The notes beneath the pieces were generated by a model that was given only the letters and a program-made list of their open reading frames with translations, was not told the origin of the DNA and did not search any database. Shown one piece after another: positions 15,356-24,586 of a stretch of 39,786 nt of DNA. Positions within the stretch are counted from its first letter, which is position 1. Each line of letters starts with the position of its first letter. A program made the position numbers and the translations under genes. Source of the stretch: Acidimicrobiales bacterium (lineage in GTDB: Bacteria; Actinomycetota; Acidimicrobiia; Acidimicrobiales; Iamiaceae); NCBI GenBank assembly GCA_025463365.1, contig JAOBWM010000118.1:1-39786 (forward strand). The letters are read 5' to 3'.

Positions 15356-15982
15356 GTGCCGGCACGCCGAAAACTAGCCGAACCCGTTCGGCGCCGCCGG
15401 GCCGCCGCGGTTGCCGGGCACCGCGGCGACGCGGCCGCGGCCCGCACCTTCCTCGATGACGAGGACGGCGCGGTCCGCGCCACCGCGCTCGGCGCGCTCC
15501 ACCGCGCCGGCGGGCTGCTTGCCTCGGACCTCCAGGCCGCGCTCGCGGACCCCGATCCCGCCGTGCGCATCCGCGCCCTCGAGGTGGTGGCCGCCCTGGG
15601 CGGTGACGGTCCGGCGGCGGACGTCGGGTTGATCGACCTGCTCGACGATGCCGATGCCACCGTCGTCGAGGTGGCGGCGTGGGCGAGCGGCGAGCGCGAT
15701 CCGGCCGAACCCGGCGTGGTGGCGCTCCTGTCGGCACTGGCCGTCGAGGGCGACGACGCGCTCGTGCGGGAGTCCGCCGTCGCCGCCCTCGGGTCGATCG
15801 GCGACCCGGCGGGCCTGGCGGCCATCCTCGCCGCGACCGCTGACAAGGCCACCGTGCGGCGCCGAGCCGTCATCGCCCTCGCTCCCTTCGACGGGCCCGC
15901 CGTCCAGGCCGCGCTCGAACGGGCCCTCGAAGATCGCGATTGGCAGGTGCGCCAAGCGGCCGAGGATCTGCTCGCCCAGTAG
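15356..15982 (+). CDS. HEAT-repeat protein
   Basis: The protein has 208 residues, built almost wholly of HEAT/PBS-type helical repeats of about 30 residues. Examples are DDEDGAVRATALGALHRAG, DPDPAVRIRALEVVAALG, DDALVRESAVAALGSIGDP and DRDWQVRQAAEDLL. Such proteins are scaffolds for protein binding; some act in phycobilin or iron-sulfur chemistry, but nothing here points to this. GTG 15356 is the first start in the frame and puts the repeats in register. It is divergent from the TetR gene (23 bases) and 40 bases before bioF on the same strand, so it may share a transcript with the biotin genes. The function is unknown. Confidence 0.8.
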   Translation: MPARRKLAEPVRRRRAAAVAGHRGDAAAARTFLDDEDGAVRATALGALHRAGGLLASDLQAALADPDPAVRIRALEVVAALGGDGPAADVGLIDLLDDADATVVEVAAWASGERDPAEPGVVALLSALAVEGDDALVRESAVAALGSIGDPAGLAAILAATADKATVRRRAVIALAPFDGPAVQAALERALEDRDWQVRQAAEDLLAQ

Positions 15983-16022
15983 CGTCGCCTGCCGTGCACG
16001 AGCCAGATGCGAGGGCGCGCCG

Positions 16023-17213
16023 GTGACCCGCCAGCCGGGTGATTGGGCGGCGTGGATCGACGGTCGGCTCGATCGCGTCCGGGCCGACGGGCAGTGGCGC
16101 GCACCGCGCGAGTTCGATGCCTGGGGACCACGTGGCGCGCTCACGGCCACCGGTCGGGTCGTGGTGTCGTTCGCCTCCAACGACTACCTCGGCCTCACCA
16201 CGCACCCCGCCGTGCTCGCCGCCGCGGCGGATGCCCTCGAACACTGGGGCAGCGGTTCGGGTGGCGCCCGCCTCATCACCGGGACCCGGCCGGTGCACAC
16301 GGCCCTCGAACGCGAGCTGGCGGACTGGAAGGGCACCGAGCGGGCGGTCCTGTTCCCCACCGGCTTCGCCACGAACCTCGGCGTCCTCACCACGCTCGGC
16401 GACGCCGGCGTCCGCATCGTGTCCGACGAGCGCAACCACGCCTCGATCATCGACGGGGCCCGGCTGGCGCGAGGCGACGTCTCGATCTGGCGCCACGCCG
16501 ACGGTGATCGCAGCGACGACCTCGCCGAGCTCGAGCGGCTGGTGAGCGGATCGGCCCAGGCGGTCCTGGTGGTGGCCGACACCGTCTTCTCCATGGACGG
16601 CGACGCGCTCGACGTGGCCGCCGTCGCCGCCATCTGCCGTCGCCATGGCGCGCTGCTCGTGCTCGACGAGGCCCATGCCGTGCTCGGGCCCGAGCCCTCC
16701 CCCGCCGACCTCGCCGGCATCGAGGTCGTGCGGGTCGGAACCCTGTCGAAGACGCTCGGTTCCCTGGGCGGGTTCGCCGCCTGCTCCGAGCGGGTGGCCG
16801 ACCTCCTCGTCAACAAGGCCCGGCCGGGCATCTTCACCACCGCGCCCAGCCCGGCGGACACCGCCGCAGGCCTCGCCGCGCTCCGGGTCCTCCGCAGCGA
16901 CGAGGGGCACGACCTGTGCGCCACCCTGCGCCGCCACGTCGACCGGCTCCGCCCCGGTCACCCGAGCCCCATCGTCCCGATCGTGCTGGGCGACGAACAG
17001 CGTGCGCTCGCCGCGGCCGAGTGGCTGCTCACCCAGGGCCTGCTCGTGCCGGCGATCCGCCCCCCGACCGTCGCCCCCGGCACCAGCCGCCTGCGCATCA
17101 CGTTCTCGGCCGCTCATAGCGACGACGACGTCGACCGGCTGATGGCCGCGCTCGCCACGCTCGAGTCCCCCGCCGACGCCACCCATCCGGTCGCTTCGGC
17201 CGCCGAGCGATGA
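16023..17213 (+). CDS. bioF: 8-amino-7-oxononanoate synthase (BioF-type alpha-oxoamine synthase)
   Basis: The protein has 396 residues, usual for the family. It is a PLP enzyme that condenses L-alanine with pimeloyl-ACP or pimeloyl-CoA, in the first step of biotin ring assembly. Seen: SNDYLGL (52-58), the glycine-rich GSGSGGARLITGT (76-88), SDERNHASIIDG (134-145), the PLP-contacting DEAHAVLG (215-222), and the Schiff-base Lys243 in GTLSKTLGSLGG. GTG 16023 starts the conserved length; the frame is open further upstream but overlaps the HEAT gene. Its stop overlaps the start of bioD (ATGA). Closely related glycine C-acetyltransferases share these motifs, but the bioD neighbour favours BioF. Confidence 0.92.
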   Translation: MTRQPGDWAAWIDGRLDRVRADGQWRAPREFDAWGPRGALTATGRVVVSFASNDYLGLTTHPAVLAAAADALEHWGSGSGGARLITGTRPVHTALERELADWKGTERAVLFPTGFATNLGVLTTLGDAGVRIVSDERNHASIIDGARLARGDVSIWRHADGDRSDDLAELERLVSGSAQAVLVVADTVFSMDGDALDVAAVAAICRRHGALLVLDEAHAVLGPEPSPADLAGIEVVRVGTLSKTLGSLGGFAACSERVADLLVNKARPGIFTTAPSPADTAAGLAALRVLRSDEGHDLCATLRRHVDRLRPGHPSPIVPIVLGDEQRALAAAEWLLTQGLLVPAIRPPTVAPGTSRLRITFSAAHSDDDVDRLMAALATLESPADATHPVASAAER

Positions 17214-17848
17214 CGCGGCCACAGCGCCTGGTGCTGGTGGCCGGCACCGCAACCGACATCGGCAAGTCGTGGGTGGGCGGCGAGGTGCTCGCACGCCTCC
17301 GCGCCCGCGGGGTCACGGTCGCGGCGCGCAAGCCGGCGCAGTCCGCCGACGCCGACGACACGGGTCCGTCGGACGCGCAGGTGCTCGCCGCCGCCACCGG
17401 CGAGGACCCCGACGTGGTGTGCCTGCCGCGCCGGACCTACCCCGTTGCCATGGCACCACCGATGGCCGCCGCCGCGCTCGGACTTGCCGCGCCGACCACG
17501 GCCGAGCTCCTCGCCGAGCTCACGTGGCCCGATCCGGCCGTGCAGGTCGGATGGATGGAGACCGTCGGCGGACCCCGCTCCCCGATCGCGGTCGACGGCG
17601 ACGCCACCTCCCTCGCCACGACCCTGGACCCCGACGTCATCGTGCTGGTCGCCGACGCGGGCCTCGGGACGGTCAACGCCGTGCTGGTCTCCGTTGCCGC
17701 GTTCGCGCCCGCCGCGGTGCTCGTGTTCCTCAACCGGTACGACGCCGGCGAGGACCTCCATCGGCGCAACCTCGACTGGCTCCGGACGCGCGAGGGCCTC
17801 GAGGTCGTCGTCGACCTCGAGGCCCTCGTGGACCGCGTGCGCCCGTAG
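17210..17848 (+). CDS. bioD: Dethiobiotin synthetase
   Basis: The protein has 212 residues. It uses ATP and CO2 to close the ureido ring of dethiobiotin. The P-loop GTATDIGKSW (12-21) is the BioD variant of GTDTxxGKT, with Ser in place of Thr after the Lys. KPAQSADADDTGPSDAQVLA carries the conserved KP and DD/D positions, and ETVGG the mid-protein Glu-Gly-Gly element. It starts inside the bioF stop codon (ATGA), so translation is coupled. Its stop is only three bases from the stop of the convergent binding-protein gene. No bioA or bioB is present in the window. Confidence 0.88.
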   Translation: MTRPQRLVLVAGTATDIGKSWVGGEVLARLRARGVTVAARKPAQSADADDTGPSDAQVLAAATGEDPDVVCLPRRTYPVAMAPPMAAAALGLAAPTTAELLAELTWPDPAVQVGWMETVGGPRSPIAVDGDATSLATTLDPDVIVLVADAGLGTVNAVLVSVAAFAPAAVLVFLNRYDAGEDLHRRNLDWLRTREGLEVVVDLEALVDRVRP

Positions 17849-17851
17849 GCG

Positions 17852-19204
17852 TCAGCCCGAGATGAGATCCTTGGGCGTGAACTGGGCGGTCTTCCCCTCG
17901 TAGTCGATGACGTCACCGACGTTCACGAAGTGGCTGCCCTTGGCGTCGTACTGGACCATCTGCACGTCCTCGGCGAGGTATGGGTCATCCGCGGCGGTGT
18001 GCACCTCGACCCCGGCGACCAGCAGCCCCACATCGGTCATGGGGCTGATGGCGTGCATGGCGTCCATCAACGTCGGCCGGTCGAGCGTCTTCAGGCCTTC
18101 GAGGACCTTCACGAAGATGGCGGCCTGCGTGTAGCCGTAGGCGACGATGCCGTTGTCGGGATCGACATCCTTGGCCCCGAACTTGGCGAGCAGGGCCCGG
18201 TAGTCCTTCATGGCGGCGTCGTTCGCGTAGGCCGGGTTCTGCGGGTCCTTGATGTTCGTGGCCGACAGGACCTTGTCGCCGTCGGCACCGGCGATGCCCA
18301 TGAGCGTCTTGGAGATGCAGGTGCCGGAGACGAACGTGATCGGGTTCCAGCCCGACGTCTTGGCGGCCTTCAGGGCGTTCGGGCAGGCGAGCAGGGTGGC
18401 ACCGTCGATGAACGCGTCGGCCTTGGTGGCGGCCAGGCTCGTCATCTGCGAGGACACGTCGTCGGCACCGGCCTGGTACGTCTTGCTCTGGGCCAGCGTG
18501 ATCTTCGTGCCCTTGATCGCCTGGGTGAAGCCCTCCTTGTAAGCCTGGCCGAAGTCGTCGTCTTGCAGGAGCATGGCCACCTTGGCGTTGGGCTTCTGCT
18601 TCTTCAAGTAGTCGACGTAGGTCTTGATCTCGAGCGTGTAGGGCGCGAGCGTCGATCCGATCATCCAGGGGTGGTTCGGGTCTCCGGTGATCGGTGAGCC
18701 GGTCGCGGCGAAGATGTTGGGGACGCAGTTGGTGCCGAGGTCGTCGCGGATGGCCACGTTGTTGGCCGTGCCGACCACGTTGAACACCGCGAACGCCTTG
18801 GTGCCCGTGTCACCGACGAGGCTGTTGATGTTGGTAGCCGTCTTGGACGCGGTGTATTCGTCGTCCTTGTCGACCACCTTGATCTGGTACTTCTTGCCGG
18901 CGACCGACACGCCGCCCTTGTCGTTCTGGGCGGCGAAGTACGCCTTGTAGCCCTTGGAGATCTGGGCGAAGGCGGCGGTGAGCCCCGATTGCGGGAAGCT
19001 CGACGCGAGCGTGATGGTGCCGCCGGAGATGCCGGCGGTGGCGCTGTCCGGGCAGTTGGCGGTGTCGATGGTGTTCGACCCGTTGCCACCCCCGCCACCG
19101 GCGTTGGAGTTGCCTCCGCCGCTGTCTCGGCTCCCGCAGGAGGCGGCGACGAGCGTGACGGACAGCACGAGCAGCACGGACCGGGCCGTTCGGGATCGGT
19201 ACAT
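17852..19204 (-). CDS. Branched-chain amino acid-type ABC transporter substrate-binding lipoprotein
   Basis: The protein has 450 residues. The signal peptide ends in VAASC, giving lipidated Cys23, followed by a Gly/Ser/Asn-rich linker. The mature part is a periplasmic-binding type I fold of the LivJ/Leu-Ile-Val class (TIDTANCPDSATAGISGGTI, then ALIASFPQSG-like SSFPQSGLTAAF, and repeated Rossmann halves). ATG 19204 is preferred to the TTG 15 bases upstream because a clear GAGGAG sits ahead of it. It is the last gene of the liv cluster, 11 bases after livM. The actual ligand (amino acid, urea, amide or aromatic acid) cannot be told from sequence. Confidence 0.9.
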   Translation of the reverse strand: MYRSRTARSVLLVLSVTLVAASCGSRDSGGGNSNAGGGGGNGSNTIDTANCPDSATAGISGGTITLASSFPQSGLTAAFAQISKGYKAYFAAQNDKGGVSVAGKKYQIKVVDKDDEYTASKTATNINSLVGDTGTKAFAVFNVVGTANNVAIRDDLGTNCVPNIFAATGSPITGDPNHPWMIGSTLAPYTLEIKTYVDYLKKQKPNAKVAMLLQDDDFGQAYKEGFTQAIKGTKITLAQSKTYQAGADDVSSQMTSLAATKADAFIDGATLLACPNALKAAKTSGWNPITFVSGTCISKTLMGIAGADGDKVLSATNIKDPQNPAYANDAAMKDYRALLAKFGAKDVDPDNGIVAYGYTQAAIFVKVLEGLKTLDRPTLMDAMHAISPMTDVGLLVAGVEVHTAADDPYLAEDVQMVQYDAKGSHFVNVGDVIDYEGKTAQFTPKDLISG

Positions 19205-19215
19205 GGGGGAACTCC

Positions 19216-20328
19216 TCAAGTTGGGGACGGGGTCGGGGCAGCAGGCAGGTCGGGATCGGATGACGGCGGTTCGGGTGCGGATGCCGATGCGGGCGGATCG
19301 TCACCGGAGGAACCCATGCCCCGGCGGCGGCGCGCCCAGACGACGGCACGGCGGTAGCCCCCGACGATCCCTTCGGGCAGCACGTACACCACTGCGATGA
19401 GGGCCCCGCCGAGCAGGGCGGGCGCCAGGGCGTCGGTACCTTCGGTGCGCTTCTGGATGGCGACCAGCAACATGGCCCCGAGCAACGGGCCCGTGATCGT
19501 GGCCGCGCCGCCGATCACCACGGCGATGAGGAACTCGATCGAGTCCTGGAAGTAGATCAACGGGTTCGACGCGTCAGCCGACCGCTCGATGAGCACCGAC
19601 AGCGACCCGGCCACCCCGGCGTAGGCGGCCGACAGCGCGAACGTCAGGACCTTCACGCGGGCCACGTCGACGCCGACGGTGGAGGCCGCGACCTCCTGGT
19701 CGCGCACAGCGATGATCGCCCGGCCCGTGCGGCTGCGCATCAGGTTGGCGGCGAGGAGGAACGTGAGGACGAGGACGCCCAGGCACACGTAGTACTGGTA
19801 GATGTCGTCGGGGATGGAGCTGATGAGCGACTGCACCTCGAGGCGCGACGGCCGCAGGAGGGGGATGCCGCCAGGACCGTGGACGTACTTCTTCACCACG
19901 CTCGGAAACAGCACCGCGAGGCCGAGCGTGATCAGGGCGAGGTACAGGCCCTTGACCCGTAGCGCCGGGAACCCGACGAGCACGCCGAGGAGGGCGGCGA
20001 GCACCGCGGCCACCGGGATGGTGGCCTCGAGGTACCAGCCGTGGTTCACCACCAGGATCGCCGACGTGAAGGCGCCCACCCCGAAGAACGCGCCATGCCC
20101 GATCGATACCTGGCCGTTGAAGCCGGTGAGCAGGTTGAGCCCCATGGCCGCGATCGCCAGGTACAGCACCTTGCTGAAGATCTGGTTCGTCTCGGGCGAG
20201 TAGTAGTACGGCAGCCGGATGGCGATGATCGTCACCACGATGCCGACGGCGATCCGTACCCACGGGACAGCAGGGCGGGGCGCGATGGAGCCGATCGTGG
20301 GGACCGCGTCTGCGGTCGGCGCGGTCAC
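19216..20328 (-). CDS. livM: Branched-chain amino acid ABC transporter permease LivM
   Basis: The protein has 370 residues and about nine or ten membrane helices. It has the LivM landmark GLNLLTGFNGQVSIGHGAFFGVGAF and the cytoplasmic coupling segment MRSRTGRAIIAVRDQEVAASTVGVDV. GTG 20328 overlaps the livH stop as GTGA; the longer open frame is a livH shadow. The C-terminus has an extra Pro/Ser/Ala-rich cytoplasmic tail of about 40 residues. It pairs with LivH to form the translocation channel. Confidence 0.92.
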   Translation of the reverse strand: MTAPTADAVPTIGSIAPRPAVPWVRIAVGIVVTIIAIRLPYYYSPETNQIFSKVLYLAIAAMGLNLLTGFNGQVSIGHGAFFGVGAFTSAILVVNHGWYLEATIPVAAVLAALLGVLVGFPALRVKGLYLALITLGLAVLFPSVVKKYVHGPGGIPLLRPSRLEVQSLISSIPDDIYQYYVCLGVLVLTFLLAANLMRSRTGRAIIAVRDQEVAASTVGVDVARVKVLTFALSAAYAGVAGSLSVLIERSADASNPLIYFQDSIEFLIAVVIGGAATITGPLLGAMLLVAIQKRTEGTDALAPALLGGALIAVVYVLPEGIVGGYRRAVVWARRRRGMGSSGDDPPASASAPEPPSSDPDLPAAPTPSPT

Positions 20329-21208
20329 ACCCGCTCCACGACGTTGCGGCCGAACAGGCCGTTGGGCCGCACCAGCAGCACCACCAAGATGAGACCGAAG
20401 GGCACCACCAACTCGATCCCTTCGAGGGCATGGATGTACTGGATCGTGAGGGAGTTGGCCACCCCCACGACGAGCCCGCCGACGACGGCGCCGAGCGGGC
20501 TGTCGAACCCGCCGAGCGCGGCGGCGGCGAAGGCGTACACGAGCACCTGTTGCATGAGCGACGTGTCGAACGATCCGGTGCCCCGGCTCGCCGCCAGCAC
20601 GCCGGCCACGGCGCCGATGCTCGACGCGATCGCCCACCCCACCATCAACATCGCCCCCGGGTTGATGCCCACCAGCTTCGAGGACTCCGGGTTGGAGGCC
20701 ACCGCCCGCAGCATCAGGCCGAGCTTCGTCTTCTGCAGCAGCAGGTACAGCAGGACGCACTCGGCCACGAGGATCCCGGCCCGGCCGAGCGTGGCGGTCT
20801 GCATGCCGAGGGTCTTCCCGTCGGGGAACAGGAGCGGCATCTGCAACGCCTCCTGGCCCGGCTTGATGAAGATCAACGCGGCGAGGGCGTTGATGGCGAG
20901 GAACATCCCGAGCGTCACGATCACCACGTTCAGCGGACTCTTCGAGTTCTCGACCGGGCGGATCAGCACCCGCTCGATCACGGCCCCGCCGACGAACGAG
21001 ACGACGATCGTGAGGAGCAGGGCCGCCACGACGCCCAGGCCCCGATCGGTGAACCACCACGCCACGAAGGTCGAGAACAGCGCCATCTCGCCCTGGGCGA
21101 AGTTCAACAGGCCGGTGGTGCGGTAGATGATCACGAGGGCGAGCGCGACCGAGGCGAACACCACGCCGGCACCGATCCCGTTCATGAACTGATCGAAGAA
21201 GAGCTGCA

Positions 21209-21209
<1 letters not shown>
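20325..21209 (-). CDS. livH: Branched-chain amino acid ABC transporter permease LivH
   Basis: The protein has 294 residues with about eight membrane helices. Typical LivH sequence is seen: MNGIGAGVVFASVALALVII, YRTTGLLNFAQGEMALF, and the coupling segment KLGLMLRAVASNPESSKLVGIN. ATG 21209 shares a base with the livF stop (TGATG). It is the second membrane half of the transporter with LivM. Confidence 0.93.
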
Positions 21210-21915
<706 letters not shown>

Positions 21916-21919
<4 letters not shown>

Positions 21920-22677
21920 GCCGGCGCCCCGAGGTAGGCCTCGATGACCATGGGATCGTTGCGCACGACGTCCGGCGTGCCTTCGGCGATCTTGCGGCCG
22001 AAGTCCATCACCACCACCTCGTCGGAGATGCTCATCACCATCGCCATGTGGTGCTCGACCAGCAAGATGCTGAGCGAGAACTGGTCGCGGATCTCCCGGA
22101 TCGTCTCGCCCAGCTCGTCGACCTCGCCGTGGGTGAGCCCGTTGGCGGGCTCGTCGAGCAGCAGGAGCCGAGGCGACGAGGCCAGGGCACGGGCGAACTC
22201 GAGCCGCTTGAGCGTGCCGAACGGGAGGCCAACAGCGGGCCGGTCGGCGAGGTGGCCGAGCGAGAGGCGCTCGAGGATCGAACGGGACTCGGCGCGCAGG
22301 CGCTTCTCCTCGGACCGCACGCCGATCTGGAGCATCGCCTTGGTGAACCCGACCCTGCCGTTGGTGTGCGCACCCACCATGACGTTCTCCAGCACCGTGA
22401 GCGCCGGGAACAGGGCCAGGTTCTGGAACGTCCGGGCCACGCCGATGCGAGCGATCTTGTGAGGTGGGAGCGCCAGCAGATCCTGGCCGTCGAAGGTCAC
22501 GCGGCCGTTGTCGGCCTCGTACAGCCGGCTCACCACGTTGAACATCGTGGTCTTGCCGGCGCCGTTGGGCCCGATGAGGGCACAGATGTTGCCCTCCCCA
22601 ACCGTGAAGCTGAGGCCATCGAGCGCGACCACACCGCCGAAGCGCACCTCGATCTCCGCTACGTCGAGTAGAGCCAA
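21916..22677 (-). CDS. livG: Branched-chain amino acid ABC transporter ATP-binding protein LivG
   Basis: The protein has 253 residues. It has Walker A GPNGAGKTTMFNVV, the LivG-type signature region LPFGTLKRLEFARALAS in place of a canonical LSGGQ, Walker B LLLLDEPANGLTHGEV, and the C-terminal LivG element ISDEVVVMDFGRKIAEGTPDVVRNDPMVIEAYLG. It is the first gene of the transporter block, 93 bases downstream of mreB on the same strand, so a promoter in 22678-22770 or read-through from mreB is possible. Confidence 0.95.
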
Positions 22678-22770
22678 AGCGTCGTCCCTTTGTGTTCCCC
22701 CTGGATCCGTCCCACCGCCGGAGCTGTGGTGGCGGTCACATTAGCCACGCGCGCGGGCGGGCGGCTTGGA

Positions 22771-23772
22771 TCAGCGCTGACCCATGAACATGACCCGGAG
22801 CTGGTCGTACGCCTCGATGCAGCGGCCGGCCCCCAGCACGACGCACTCGAGGGGTGCGTCGACGAGGGTCACGGGGATCTCGGTCTCCTCGGCCAGGCGG
22901 TGGGCGAGGCCCTTCAACATGCCGCCGCCACCGACGAGGTGCATGCCCCGCACGATGAGATCGTGGGCGAGCTCGGGCGGTGCCTCGCCGAGGCACGCGA
23001 TCACCGAGGCCACGATGGCCGACACCGGCTCGGAGATGGCCTCGCGCACCTCCTCGGGCGAGAGGATCACCGTCTTCGGGAGGCCGCTCATGAGGTCGCG
23101 GCCCCGCACCTCGGCCTTGACCTCCTCCTGCACAGGCCAGGCCGAACCGATGGCGACCTTGATCTCCTCCGCCGTGCGCTCACCCACGGCGATGCCGTAC
23201 TCGCGCCGGATGAAGGTCTGGATGGCGGCGTCGATGTCGAACGACCCGACCCGCACCGCCTGGAGCGCGACCACGCCGCCCAAGCTGATGAGGGCGGTCT
23301 CCGACGTACCGCCGCCGACGTCGATCACCATGTTGGCCACCGGCTCGTTGACCGGAAGGTAGGCACCGAGCGCAGCCGCCATGGGCTGCTCGATGAGCTG
23401 CGCGTCGGCCGCGCCGGCCCGCCGGGCCGCCTCGGTGACGGCGCGTCGCTCGACCTCCGTGATGGCCGAAGGCACGCAGATCACGACCCGGGGCCGGTTG
23501 AACTTGGAGACCCCGGCTCGCTGGAGCAGCAGGCGGATCATGCGTTGGGTGACGTCGAAGTCGGTGATGGCGCCCTGGCGGAGCGGCCGCACCGCGACGA
23601 TGTAGCCGGGCGTGCGGCCGATCATCTGCCACGCCTCCTGGCCCATGGCCAGCACGTCGCCCGTCTGCTGGTTGAGGGCGATCACGGACGGCTCGTTGAG
23701 CACGATCCCGTGGCCCTTGGCGTAGACCAGGGTGTTGGCGGTGCCGAGGTCGATGGCGAGGTCGCGAGCCAT
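22771..23772 (-). CDS. mreB: Actin-like rod-shape protein MreB/Mbl
   Basis: The protein has 333 residues, usual for MreB. It has phosphate-1 motif AIDLGTANTLVY (near residue 6), connect-1 and phosphate-2 VIDVGGGTSETALISLGG, the adenosine region VGGGGMLKGLAHRLAEET, and PLECVVLGAGRCIE at the end. It polymerises below the membrane to guide peptidoglycan synthesis. mreC, mreD and rodA are not next to it; the gene instead overlaps a small membrane-protein gene (TGATG) that overlaps moaE. This suggests a second or relocated copy, which is inference. Confidence 0.93.
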   Translation of the reverse strand: MARDLAIDLGTANTLVYAKGHGIVLNEPSVIALNQQTGDVLAMGQEAWQMIGRTPGYIVAVRPLRQGAITDFDVTQRMIRLLLQRAGVSKFNRPRVVICVPSAITEVERRAVTEAARRAGAADAQLIEQPMAAALGAYLPVNEPVANMVIDVGGGTSETALISLGGVVALQAVRVGSFDIDAAIQTFIRREYGIAVGERTAEEIKVAIGSAWPVQEEVKAEVRGRDLMSGLPKTVILSPEEVREAISEPVSAIVASVIACLGEAPPELAHDLIVRGMHLVGGGGMLKGLAHRLAEETEIPVTLVDAPLECVVLGAGRCIEAYDQLRVMFMGQR

Positions 23773-24023
23773 CAGTCGGACCGCTCGGCGTTGGGAGGGC
23801 GGCGGGGTGGCTGGCGCTGGGCCGGGCCGGGGCGCGAGTCGGACCCGCCCTCGGGCCGGCGCCGCGGCGCGGGTGCGGCCTCGGGCGACAGTGCGCTCAT
23901 CTCGCGCTTGAACGCGTCGACCCCGGACTCGAGCGAGGTGGGCTGCCGGTTCCGGACCCACGACACGGTGGCGAACGCGGCCACCACCAGGACCGGCACG
24001 AGCAGGTACAGGAGGATCTTCAC
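23772..24023 (-). CDS. Small single-pass membrane protein between moaE and mreB
   Basis: The protein has 83 residues and no recognised family. One N-terminal membrane helix (LLYLLVPVLVVAAFATVSWV, residues 4-23) is followed by a basic, Pro/Arg-rich cytoplasmic tail. GTG 24023 overlaps the moaE stop (GTGA), and its own TGA overlaps the mreB ATG (TGATG). The tight two-sided overlap is the best evidence that it is real. Topology and position suggest it could tether or position MreB at the membrane, but this is a guess from context. Confidence 0.65.
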   Translation of the reverse strand: MKILLYLLVPVLVVAAFATVSWVRNRQPTSLESGVDAFKREMSALSPEAAPAPRRRPEGGSDSRPGPAQRQPPRRPPNAERSD

Positions 24024-24523
24024 GACGCGACCGCCGCTCCGTGGTCCGATCGGTGATCGCAGCGACCCCAGTCGACACCACCGTCGTGGTGCTCGCGCTT
24101 CCAGATGGGCGCGGTGGCCTTCAGTTCGTCGATCGCCCAGCGCGCCGCGTCGAACGCGGCATCGCGGTGCGGCGTCGACACGGCCACCACCACGGCGACA
24201 TCGGTGACCGCCAGCGCCCCGATTCGGTGCCACAGCGCGATCCGGCCGACCTCGGGATGGCGCTCCGCGGTCGCGACCGCAACCCGCTCCAGGGCCGGGA
24301 GCACCTGCTCCTCGTAGGCCTCGTACTCGAGCAGGTGGACGCCGGTCCGGCCGTCGGCGTGATCTCGAGCGGTGCCGCAGAACGTGACCACGGCACCACA
24401 GGACGGCTGGATCACCCATTCGGTCGCCACCTGGGGGTCCAGCGGGGCGTCGACGCAGGCCAGCCATCGGCGGCCGTCGGGCGGCGGCAGCACGTTCCCC
24501 GGATCGACACGCATCGCTGCCAT
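24020..24523 (-). CDS. moaE: Molybdopterin synthase catalytic subunit MoaE
   Basis: The protein has 167 residues, slightly long at the N-terminus. MoaE transfers sulfur from MoaD thiocarboxylate to precursor Z. Seen: GAVVTFCGTARDHADGR, LEYEAYEE, LWHRIGALAVTDVAVVVAVSTPHRDAAF, and the active-site Lys region DELKATAPIWKRE. ATG 24523 or in-frame ATG 24514 could be the start. No moaD or other cofactor gene is nearby. It is first in the moaE-small protein-mreB string and divergent from the HtrA-like gene, with 63 bases between. Confidence 0.92.
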   Translation of the reverse strand: MAAMRVDPGNVLPPPDGRRWLACVDAPLDPQVATEWVIQPSCGAVVTFCGTARDHADGRTGVHLLEYEAYEEQVLPALERVAVATAERHPEVGRIALWHRIGALAVTDVAVVVAVSTPHRDAAFDAARWAIDELKATAPIWKREHHDGGVDWGRCDHRSDHGAAVAS

Positions 24524-24586
24524 CGTAGGGGGGACCGCCGCCGGGCCGCGGTCCCCGCTGCAGAGGTGCTCAGTAGCGTGGCGGCA

